64,000 nt of DNA from Pelecanus crispus (lineage: Eukaryota > Chordata > Aves > Pelecaniformes > Pelecanidae), in NCBI RefSeq assembly GCF_030463565.1, contig NC_134662.1, positions 1,240,001-1,304,000 on the forward strand. The letters run 5' to 3'. Below, piece after piece: positions 48,020-59,629 of the stretch. How positions within the stretch are numbered: the stretch's first letter is position 1; each line of letters opens with the position of its first letter. Below the pieces are notes generated by a model. That model was not told the origin of the DNA. It saw only the letters and a program-made list of their open reading frames with translations, and ran no database searches. Both the position numbers and the translations under genes were made by a program.

Positions 48020-51000
48020 TTAAAGATTTTTAATTGCTTTGTATAAACAACATTACTACAACATTCAATGCCCCTACAAAAATAGGTGTCCTTTCCATAC
48101 TGACACCCTTCGGTCATCTGGACAAATGTAAGTGACCATGACTGACCAACCAGTACTCACTGCAGTGAGAAAAACTTGTCACTACTTTAGTGACTTGTGT
48201 ATCTCTGAATTTTCAGTGGTTTTCCTGCTATCATGATACAGATGTAGTGGGAAAAAAAACATAACCAACCAGAGGGAAGGAAAAAGATGTGTGGGCACAC
48301 ACCACTACGGGGACGCTGTTCTGGACAGTGGTGTTTCCTGACTTCTCCTTCCACCCTAAAAGATGGATCCTCAAGTCCTTCTCAGTCCCAGATCTAGAGC
48401 AGAAGCAAAGGGCACAAGCTCGGCACAGGAGGCAACATTAACTGCATTGGCTTAGTTCCCATCCCTCTACACAGAGCAGTGGAGCACAGCATCTCAATAA
48501 ACCAAACTTTATGATGAAGCTTGAAGAACAAAATAAATTCACCACTTCAGTACACAGACACCATCTAAAATGGAATCACAAGAGAACTAAACAGACTAAG
48601 CTGTTGTTGATTCTGCTCATGTTTATAGCTTTTCTGATGTTGCCATCTCCTCACCTGAAGGAACTGTGCTTGCCTCTGCCAGATTATACAAAGAACACAG
48701 TAACATTAGAGTTTCCTTCTCTGTATTTACTGTGAAATTTCTCTATCTGCAAATGGTTAACAGAAGGTTTAAACTGTGATTAGGCTTGTGGCTAGCTCTC
48801 TGCACAGGGGTGAATTCCATTCATAGTAGAAATGTGGAAGCAAATGTAAGTTACTGAGCAGGAATAAAAACTTATTAATAAATCAACAGACTGGAAAAGA
48901 CCAAGTCTGAATAAAGGCTTCAAGGAATTTTAATTTTGACAAAACTCAATTTTTTTTTTTTTTTTACATACTAAGAAAACCTGATTTGTTTTTTTAATTG
49001 TTTGGTTTTTTTTTTTAAATAAATCTGTACAACACAACTAAAGCCCAGAACATCTTCAGAGAAGTTTGGGGGTGGCCTTCAACTACAATCAGGACAGCTT
49101 TGCTCTTAACTAGGCATTGTCTCATTTTAGAGTGAAACTCCACAGTCTTGCAAAGAATGGAGACTGCTCATTTGCAATTTTGGAAGCAGACCCATAACAG
49201 ATATGTTTAGCAGCCATGCCTTGGCCTGGTAAGAGCCGCCTTGGAGTGCCAGATACAAGAAGTATTTGAAAAAAGTGGAGAAAAGGATAGGTACCAAGTA
49301 AGGGCAGCAGAGCTTCCCTTTCAAAAGCAATACCAAGACGAAACAAAGTGATTCTAAAGCTAAAAGTGAGAAAGCAATAATTATAACACCACCAGACACT
49401 CAACAGCTGGTAAAATTTCCTGATAAAGATAATTGGCTTAACATTCAAAGTCCTGAAGGCTGACCAAGTCCCGCCCTACGATCCCGCCCTCGCATAGTAA
49501 GCCTTTTTATTGCCACAGAAGCCAAGGCTCAAAGGTGACTGATTCGCTGACGGCTTTCCAAGCAAGATGGCTCATGGCCAGCAAAGTGAAAGCCCAGCAT
49601 GACTCGGGCCGGAAAAAGCTACAGAAGCACAGGCCAGTTTCTGCTGAAGTGCTAAGTGCTGACATGCAAACAAGTTCTCTCTTTGTGAAAGGAAGTGAGT
49701 TTTGGACACAAAGCAAACCGGTCCATTTGAAAATAGAGCCCAGCTGGAGCCTGACAACAATATCGCTGGTCTTCCTGTTCGTATCCTCAACTGGCAGATC
49801 TTCAGCTCTGAGGCTGGCTAGCCTGACCAAAAGAAGATCAATGAAGAAGCCTTCTCTCCCCTTCTCTTTTTAAAGACAGGCAGATAAACTCATTTTGTCA
49901 CCGTATTTGTCTGTCTGATCAAGTAAGTGTAAAAAGGAAACGGGGTCACCCAAATTGCAGGTTCACAAAAGCCAGACTGAACCCTTCAGAAATACTGGCA
50001 CGAAAAAACATGGCCTGTCCCCTGAGACACTGTAATTCTCTTTGACATCTACAGACAAGACCCTGCAATAGCAGCATGGCCATAACTATGTGTTTTCATC
50101 AGGAATTATACCTGATCCTTCAGAACCAGGTACCTGGGGTTGTCCTGCAAGGCTTCTAACCTATTCTACAGGACCCCAAAACATTCCCACCGCAGCTGTT
50201 CCCTGTAGCACCTCTCTGGTATGGACCATCAAAACCAGGTTTTTAAAATCTGATCTTCACATCCTAATCCAGCAACCAAGACTTTCTAGTATTCTGTACC
50301 TTATTGAGCCTACTGCATCTCATGAGAAATGTGAGACATCTCTGGTTTGAGCCAAGCCTTTGGTTTTACAAAGATCTAGTAAGCACTGAGACAGAAATGT
50401 CACCTGAAAGAAACATCTATATTCCATCAAATTAAAGGATGAAAAAGCAAAATGTATCCACAGTTTTTCTAAACTCCCCAAGGATTAAGAGGCCAAAACC
50501 TCTCTTGAAACAGGTATCTTCAAGAGAGAGCTTCAAAGGAGGATACGCTGGATGACGTGATAAGGAAACCAGTTGCTCATACTTTTTGCATAGAGAAAGT
50601 ACTGGCCGATTACTTCTTGTTAGAATTTAGTTTCCACTTCCAAAAGTTTCCTTTCGGTCTTTACTAGTAGGATGCATGGACTATTGTTTAGGAACAAAAG
50701 CATCACGAATACATACACAATTTTTGCTTGACTTCAGCTATTTATGCCAAGTATTTATTGACTGTTAGAATGGTGCAGACCATATGCTGCTTCTGGTATC
50801 AGCTCCTGATATCTTAGCAGGATTTTTTTTCCTCTTTCCCAACTCAAGCAGCAGTGCTTTGCTCACATAAATTGCCTGGTAACTATTTTCGGAGCAACTA
50901 TCAAAGGAAGCTGGGATCAGATGTTCCCCTGAAAGAGATGGTTTTGTACCACTACTGAAACAATACCCTGCATTTCCTTCTTATTTAGCAAAGAACAAGA

Positions 51001-52242
51001 GATGGAAAAATAGGGAAGCAGTCAGATGACAGTGATGCCAAAAGCCTCCAAGAAAAGTTTAAAAAAAAAAAAAAAGAAAAAGACAGCTAGTGAACTCTCA
51101 GCAGTGTGCTGCTGACACAGTTGCAATTGCCAGCATGCTTGTAGTGATTACTGATGCAAAGTCATATTTAGGGTGTCATTTGTTGGAAGTCTGAACACCC
51201 ATTTAAACGCTGTGATAGAACAGCAACTCCCATTTAGTTTGCAAATTAAACTTACATGAAATAAGGCAGGAGAGAATGACAGGAAATTGGAAACTACTAC
51301 AGACCCTCTCCTGTGGGACAGGATAGTGTGAAGTTAAGAGGCGACGGGACACAGTAAGAGGACTTCACTATACTACACAGTTTTAACTTGGGCGAAATCC
51401 CCTGAATGCTTCTGAATCTCTCCTTGTACACAGAAAAGAAGTATTTGTTGAAGTGATAAATGAATGATGATAAACCAGTGAAAACATCTGGAATAGACAG
51501 CCAGAAAGCACACTTGGGGGGACTGGAGTTGATTGGTTGCTTTGTCACAGCCACCATTTTACAGACCATCGTGCTTCTCAAAAGATGGTAGAGTGAACAG
51601 GACTGGCAGGAAAGGCAAGGCTGAATGCATTAATAGCAAAAAACCCACTTACGTTCACTGCCCACAAGCTCAAAAAAGGAGGGAGGCTGCTCACTCTGCC
51701 AAGGCCTATCTACACGGCTTTAAGAATGCCATAGGCAGTTTCAGAAATACCAGCAACAGCATTTCTTAGACAGTGCTGAAGGTAATGAACGGAGACGGGC
51801 TGCTAGTTCAGCCGCTCTTCAGTGGCAGCGCGCAGAGTTGCTGACGCAGACTTCTTCGGGCTGTGCAAGACTGCAGATCCTACTGCAGGGAGAAGAGGAA
51901 CAAGTGTGAACACAAGGCAAGGTCAGCTAGGGATGGGATGATACAAGCAGGCAGCAAGGAATGGCCTCTAGAATTTGAAAATAAACTTCGGGACTGGTAG
52001 AGGTTCACACAAAAAAAGGAGACACTGCAATAAAACCGCCACTCTTCCCATTTTCACATTTGCTCTGCCTTCTGGCAACTGAACATAAACACTAGACCTG
52101 CAAGTTGCCCAGGCCAAGTCTCTAGTCATGCACAGTATCCTTACACAGCCTTTACCTGATAGAAGAATCCTTTTCAGGTTTCCTACCAAAGAACACCTGC
52201 AGGGTTACATCGGTCTGTGGCACATAGTTTCTGTGCGACAGA

Positions 52243-52248
52243 TTTATT
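52243..52248 (-). terminator. Candidate proximal ELAVL1 poly(A) signal
   Basis: The complement reads AATAAA (context CACTACAATAAATCTGTC) about 1.4 kb after the stop codon. With a coding region near 1 kb this would make an mRNA of about 2.4-2.6 kb, the size of the main HuR transcript in mammals. It lies just downstream of the U-rich tract on the transcript. Confidence 0.45.
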
Positions 52249-52377
52249 GTAGTGCTCATTTCACAACACTTTTTCTTCTACTCATCTCTCAAAGGAGTAA
52301 CTTAGAACTCTTAAAGAGGAACTACAGTTCTTTAAAACAACACTCTTTGAAAGCTGGACACTTTGTGCAATACTTAG

Positions 52378-52505
52378 CAAAAAAATAACAGAAAATAAAA
52401 AACAAAACAAAATTTGAGCAAAACAAAATCAAATTTAATGTTCGTAAATGCAAAAGTAAAAACAAACAAAAAACACAAAAAAGCAAAAGAAAATTAACAG
52501 AAACA
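52378..52505 (-). promoter_or_regulatory. U-rich tract in the ELAVL1 3' UTR, candidate HuR self-binding element
   Basis: On the plus strand the 128 bases are almost only A with scattered C/G/T (runs such as AAAACAAACAAAAAACACAA). In the minus-strand transcript this is therefore a long U-rich element with UUUUU, UUUGUUU and AUUUU motifs. ELAVL proteins bind such U/AU-rich RNA, and HuR is known to regulate its own mRNA through U-rich 3' UTR elements. The candidate proximal poly(A) signal lies about 130 bases further downstream. Confidence 0.5.
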
Positions 52506-53658
52506 GAACAACTCAAAGTTTCAAGGCAGTCTGCAGAAAACTTGGGGGATTAACCTTTAAATCTACAAATCAAAGGGGTTTTTGTTAATATCTAACTTGC
52601 AAGTAGTAAGTACTTTTCTGCTGAGTGTTCAATAAGTAAAGCTAGTTGTCAAAACAAAATCCTATTAAAATAGAAAAATCTAGCACTCATTAGAAGGGAT
52701 GCGAGAAATACAATGCTCAAATGTTTATAACTGGTTTTTCTTTACAAAATAGAACTACCAAAGGAATTCAAACTATAATGATCTTTGAAAATAAGTATCT
52801 TGCTGCATTATAATGTACCAGTAAGTAGTGCACCATGCATTAAATATTTGGACAGAAGAGATTCAGTTTGATAAAGTAGCAACATATATTCACACTCTCT
52901 TTCTGGAGTTTCATTTTGACTCTGAAATCTTCCCGGAGTTTCTTTGAAACTCTTTGGTCCATTCCTATTAGAAAGTGGGCTTTAAAAGTAATGTTTCTAA
53001 AACCTTTCAATTTGACAGCTTGGCCACTGGTTCAGTGTGCAACTTACCTCATCAATGGTGTTAAAAGTTATGCTGGCATGCTACTACTTACAAGACCTTG
53101 ACTTTAAAAAGCCTAATCCTCAACTATATATGTAGTCATGAATATTAATTGATCAATTTACTGTCAACTAAAACATTAGTATTTCTCAACTTTTCTTCCA
53201 TACTACCGACACTAGGGTAGAGAAGGTCAGGGGAATGGGTAGGAAAAACAATAACATGAAAAACAAGAAAATTAATGAATTCAGCCTGATATTTTTCAGA
53301 AAATTCCAGTTTTTGCAGACAACATTCAATGGAACAAATGTTAGTCTCATAAGTGAAAGCATGCTTCAATTTTACCACCATCCAGAGGGTCTAGTTAATG
53401 CAATCTACTTAAGATTTCAGGGGATTTTTAACATGTTTTAAATGAAATAACTTAAAGGAACTTAAAATTGGTCTAACATTGTGGGATTTCAAACATTTGA
53501 ACATGTCAGTTGCATCCCAGAATATAAAACCTTTTTCACTTCTCATTTAGACTAAGACAAACACTTGTGAAAATTGGCGCAAAATGAGTTTTACACTAAC
53601 AAAAATGTTTCAACTTCTGTCACTCAATTATCTATTCCATACAAAAAGCACGAGCAAG

Positions 53659-54024
<366 letters not shown>

Positions 54025-54497
54025 TCAATTAAGCAAATTAATTTGAATGGGAAGCAACTGAGAATGAATATTTTCTACATGGACATCAAAACCGCCAGAA
54101 AGAAATGTTTCCCCATTCAAATTGACAATCAAATTGACAGCTGCCAGGAAAAAAAAGTTAAGTATTCCAACTACCTTATCAATAGGGATCTATCCTTCAA
54201 AATAGGTAGGCAACAGAACAGTTGCAAGGAAAGATCACATGATCACCTTCACAGGGGACCTGGATCAATCTTTGAAACTCAGCTAGGCTGTTAAGAGTGC
54301 TCCATGGCATCAGCGCAGAATTGCTCCAGTGTGGGTAACAGGCAACACCTCCCCAGAGGCCCCAGCTTGCTTCAAGCCACCCTCAGGGATCTCCCACTTA
54401 TTTCGCTCAAGGAGTCTGCATCCCATATCCTCCTTTTCTTGCCTCTAAAATAGCACGTTGGGAAGTCTTAAGTCAAAGGGTTTCTTTGGGTTTTGCT

Positions 54498-54519
54498 GGG
54501 GGGGGGGGGGGGGGGGGGG
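54498..54519. repeat. Poly-G run (22 G)
   Basis: A homopolymer of 22 G on the plus strand followed by AAGGAAGGG. It corresponds to poly-C in the ELAVL1 pre-mRNA. Length is likely variable and hard to sequence. Confidence 0.9.
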
Positions 54520-55314
54520 AAGGAAGGGATGTTTTGTTTTTAGGAGTGGAGATTGTGTGTATTAATTTAAATTTCTTTTTCTGTGGAACAGAACAAAACC
54601 TACTCCCTTTTCCACCATAAGGCAGCAGGTGCAGGCAAACATTCCCAATACCAGCAGGCTACTAAATAAGCCACAGTCATGCATACTCACAGCTATTAGG
54701 CAGCTAAGGAAACATTAGCACTTCCTCAGTCAATTCTCAGTAGCTGAGATGCCCCACATTTCTAGCTACAGAATTAAATCTCAGGTTTTTATTCCTTAAT
54801 ACCAGTTATGCAGATATTCTGACTGCAGTAGCTTTCAAACATCAAAACAGCAAACACATTTCAATACAGTTTTACAATTTCAGTATGCATGTATGGTTTT
54901 CTTCTTACTAATTTTACACCAACTTCATACTAAGAAAACTTATCTGCCTTACCGAATTGTATTTTTTATATCACCTACCCACTCTTCCTAAACCCTGCCT
55001 CCTGCATAGTACCCCAGCAGTATTTATGCATAACAAAAAGGAAAAAACCCTCTCCTTTTTATGTCTTGCTTTGTATTATTTTCTTTTCTCCTACAACCCA
55101 CATCTCTAATTCCCCTTTATTCTATTTCTGGTCTCCATCCCAGAAATTCAAAGCTTCAGAATATTTTAATGCAGTATTATGGTTGCACAGCTAAGCACTC
55201 AAAGGTCAGGAAATGTGAAAGTTAAGGTAAAAAAAACTCAATTTGATCCCTTGTGCTTATGTATTACTTAAAAATGTGAGGTCACGTGATTGTAGAAATA
55301 TAATTATACTATAC

Positions 55315-55957
55315 CAGGGGTTCCCAAACTGTGGTGTACCACTGGTGGCATGCAAACCACTTAAAAGCGGTACACGTGCTGCTCTCTGCCAAGAACATGG
55401 CGGTGGCAGTTCCTGATTCTCTGCTGACCTGGAGAAAACAGGGAACGGATGTCTGGGCAGTGAACGCTGCATTAAGTGCCAAACACTTCCCCACTGACTT
55501 TTTCTTGCCCTGCATAAAGATAGGAGCTGCTGCTGTCTCTACGTAGGAGGTCGGGCTCAAGGCAACATGTATCAGAAGGAAGGGGAGCAGAGCTGCAGCA
55601 GCACACGCATACACACGGGGAAGTCAGCTCACGTTCAGTGTGGCACTTCAGCTGATGCACTCATACAAGAGAACCACTCAGTCACCATCTCCCCCACCCC
55701 AGGCTCATTTCCTTGGACACCCGAGCAGGGGGAGTCGTGGTGGTACAGACCCCTTCCCCTCCATCACACCCTAGCTGCTGCTGACCGCCTGGAGTCAGCC
55801 AGAGCCGAGCTGGCTCCGCCTGGCTGCCGCCCCGCTGGCCACCTGGTGCTGGTGTTCCTAGAGCACGGTGCGGACACACCTGAGCTCGTGCTGCACATAC
55901 TCACTGCCGCTGCCACTGTTGGCCAGCCCCAAGCAAATCCAAGTTTGGGAATCCTTG
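55315..55957. mobile_element. Non-autonomous hAT-type (Charlie-like) DNA transposon
   Basis: Terminal inverted repeats: the left end reads CAGGGGTTCCCAAACT and the right end reads AGTTTGGGAATCCTTG, whose complement is CAAGGATTCCCAAACT (14 of 16 match). The element is flanked by an 8-base duplication, TACTATAC (55307-55314) and TACTATAG (55958-55965), 7 of 8 identical. An 8-base target duplication and CAGNGGTTC-type ends are hallmarks of the hAT superfamily, and the left subterminal sequence (GTGGTGTACCACTGGTGGC) resembles Charlie/MER elements. Only 643 bases and no transposase reading frame, so it depended on a helper in trans. It lies in the ELAVL1 intron. Confidence 0.88.
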
Positions 55958-58900
55958 TACTATAGTAAAACTGAAAAAGCAGTTAAGAGTATCAGAATGT
56001 GAATTAGACGCACTAATTCGTGTGATCTGATGATTATGTGACATATCTACTATTTCTTTTGCTTTTATGTAAAAATGTTCCTGTGTTTGTATGCTTTATA
56101 CGCTTACTTTTTCTGACAGACACCTTCAGCTCTGTAGCTTCTTTCCATTTGAGTAATGATCTGGTAGGATGTATTTAATATCTAGAAAGTTTTCATCTCA
56201 ACAGATCACCAGTCTTGGGTTCCTGCTCACATGTATGGGGAGCAGAAAATCACTAAGCTCAGAATTGCGTAATGTTGGTTCCAGCAGTCAGTGTTGCTCT
56301 GAACATGCTTGCTATAAAGCCTCAGGCTCTGCCCACAAGCCCAGATCAATAGTACACCAAGGACGGGAAACACCTGTAGAAGAGCAGCTGGGGGTTAAAC
56401 ACAGGGAGACAACAAATCTAAATGCATATTAGAGGCAAAATAATTTAAAATAGCAAGTACCTCTGTTCTTTGGATACAGTAATTTTCAAACAGATTCTCC
56501 TCTCTTCCTGCTTTGACTCACAAAAATGTTACAGGTTTAAAAAAAAAAAAACCAAAAACAAACCCACAGGGTAAAAACATCCCTAAAAGACTTGGAAAGA
56601 CATTTCAAAAAAACAACTATACGAAATATTACCTTGCACATAATATCCCTCCTACCCAGATGTAACATGATTCTAAAGTAAAGCTATACTTTGCAAGTTC
56701 ACATAAAAAAAAAAAAACCCTTTCACAAAAGCTTCTGGATGGTTGAAAAGCAACCATCAAAAAAGAAACTGGCAAAAATGACAGTAAGTGTAGTACAGGA
56801 TTAGACCGATGTGGAAGGCCAAATTTATGGTTAGACTTGCATCCACCTGGAAGCATCATGCAGGATGTGTGGTAGGCGTGAGAGCACTCACACGGTGAGT
56901 GGAACAGGCTCCTGCTGCAATTCAGCTGACCTGATAAATCTCTATGCTTATCCTGGAGCGAAGGCCTGACAAGAGGGACACAAGATCTCTTGGTTAGCTT
57001 GGGATAACAGCCTGTATGTAGCCAGGCACAGAGTAGCTGACACATAATACCTCTTTGTCCTACAGGAAAAGATTATTTTGACCACACAAATTTAAGATGA
57101 CTCTTAAGTAGTTATACTTATTAAGGATGTTTAGAAGATGTCTGATTTGGGTAAACAACACTAAAGCCCACAGAGATCCAAGATGGTTCAGAGAAAATTT
57201 TTTTAAAATTCCACTAATGCTGTAATTTGAACAATCTCGGTGTTATCATACTTAACTGCTGGTGTCGTCATTTTTGTTGCATTTATTTTTATACTGTCTC
57301 TTCCACACTGCTTTTTCAATCCTCCCTAAGCATCTGTAGACGTTATCTATGGATGGTTCTTTCAAGTCATGCTAACCTCAAAAGTCCAGCATCTTGCAAC
57401 ATTAAGTATGAACACAGTATTTTTTTTAATTGTAATCTTTTTCACTTTATAGGCTTCTCATTTATATGAATGACCTTTTGCTCTACTGTTATGAGACAGA
57501 CTGGTTCATTTAATAGATTCTGGGATTATTTTAACACACTAGAGGACAATCTCAGAAGTGACACTCAAACTAAAACAATTTATTTTTAGTTCTATGAAAG
57601 GCCTATAAATTCTTTTTGCTGAATTCTTTTCACTGCAATCTGAGAACAGCTATATACAGCATCACAGGTGGGAGCAATCCCACAACCTACCTAATGCTAA
57701 TAAGCAGTAGTATTATTTGTACTATTAGCCTATGTTGCTTTCATGCATGAGCTTGGCATCTTTTCATTTTTGAATAGTTCCACAAAGAGCAGGAGTTCAA
57801 CTACGCTGTCATGTCCACTGTTTTCCCCAGAAGCAACTTTTTCTCCCATACCCTGATACAAATAGGAATGATCTGCTGTGTACAAAACAAGCCTTGTTGA
57901 GTATTCAGTGATACAAGCTTTAAGCCTGAAATAACAGGGTATGAAATCCAACAGCCACATATCAGAGAGCAGAAGCAATCAAAATAAGGAGTTTCAGTAC
58001 CGCATTCTTCTAGAACTTTGATGAAATACTACTCTGGATGAAATGTTTTCTTCTGTGGCATTCTCAGAGACAACTTGCATCCAAATTACAAATGGCTTAA
58101 AAGTTAAAGATTTAAACAGCTTCATTGGAGTGAAACAAAACAGATGTGTGGGAGCTGTCTGAGCAATAATGTCAGTGACAGGGTTAAACACTCTAGAGAC
58201 TTCTCGCATTTCCCCTTGATCAAAGAATTATCAAGAAATAACAATTCCCCTTCAGGCATTTTGGACCTGGCTCATGGACTCTGATATCAATAGAAGTATG
58301 CCCATTAAAATAAGTGGGAACTGGCTCCAACCCTGACTAAGTCTGAAAGCAAAACCAGCTAAACTGGGAAGATTTTCGAGATTTGAAAAAACATTCTTCT
58401 AGCATAAAGCTCTAGTGAACTGTAAAAGCACAGGACTTCCAGGGACTTCAGCCAGCCTTCTCAAGCTTCGGGAGCTGAACTCCTTAATTTCATCAGAGTT
58501 CAACACCTAAAGATGTTTAAGTAATTTAAGTAAACAAATTTTATACTCAAAAGAAACCCTCGCCCCAGATGTTTTATCTATTCTCCAAACACAATCCCAT
58601 GCTGCAGGGTCATTGCTTCTGGATGGAAACAGAGCACGCTTTGGCCATGTCTGAGAACTAGCAGGCCAACCCAGCTCTCAGTGGGACAAGGCATTAAGAC
58701 CAGTTCCTGATATGAGCCACAAATACCACAGCAACTACAAAGAATTAACAGAACATTAAACAAAGGATTGAGTGATACCGGTAGGAAATTAATAATTACA
58801 AATCAGAGATACTAAAGGCTTAATCCTGGATTTACAGGGATATGACAGAATGAGAGGAAGTGTAATCAAAATGTCAGTTTAAATATTCAACCTCTACATA

Positions 58901-59629
58901 GCAGAGACCACAACTGTAATTTATACAGACTGTGAGCTCTTTGGAAGTCAGATTATCCTTTCATCATGTTTGGTTCACTACACAAACCGAACAAGACTCA
59001 GTCCAAGCTAAGGTTCCTAAGCTTTACCACAGTATGAATAATTGTAACTCATTAAGTTCAGGATCCTTTAATGAAGACTCACTAGAAAGAGTTGCAGTTA
59101 ACACCAAAGGTGGGAAGAAAAATAAGAAGGGCTGTGGGATGGTCCATGCGTTGTGCAGACGTGTACATATGTGCATGCATGCACGTGAGATTGAGGGAAG
59201 GAAGTTTTATAATAAGTGTTAAAGTTCTTGCAAGTCTGTGACAAGACACGAAGAGAGATGGACAGTTCTTGTCTTCAAGTCAACCAGTGAATCTTGTCTC
59301 CACAGCGTATTCATAACAGCATGGCTTAACCCAGAATTGCTCTATTACTGCCTCTGCCAATCCATAGTACCTAAAAATCTTCAGCTCTTTCTCCATCAGC
59401 AAGCCTACAACTAGGAGCACAAGTTGGCCAAAATGTGTTGATAAATGAGCACTGGGCACAGACGAGTGGACATAGTTATCACAGAAGCAGGAGTGGAACA
59501 GAAAGAGACAGAACATTTTCTTTTGTCTTACCCCCACTTGTAAAAACTCATGCCTGTAGAAACATAGGAAATGCACACAAATAACATTAATGCTGCTCTT
59601 AATGGTACAATAACAGAACAGTGAACAAA

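Larger units (their letters stand above)
48006..53658 (-). other. ELAVL1: Probable ELAVL1 3' UTR (to the mid/distal poly(A) candidates)
   Basis: AT-rich DNA directly downstream of the ELAVL1 stop on the minus strand, with no competing gene. HuR mRNAs in mammals have alternative poly(A) sites and 3' UTRs of up to several kilobases. Candidate signals here are at about 1.4, 5.6 and 7.5 kb. The first part (about 53658-52240) would give the common 2.4 kb form. The extent is inferred. Confidence 0.5.

Noticed and set aside
49535-49873. 112-residue plus-strand frame, overlapped by frames on the other strand
   Set aside because: It lies in the probable ELAVL1 3' UTR, is antisense to that gene, has no recognisable domain and no homologue that I know.
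55309-55965. Frames inside the hAT-type element
   Set aside because: No transposase motif is seen; the element is too short to be autonomous.
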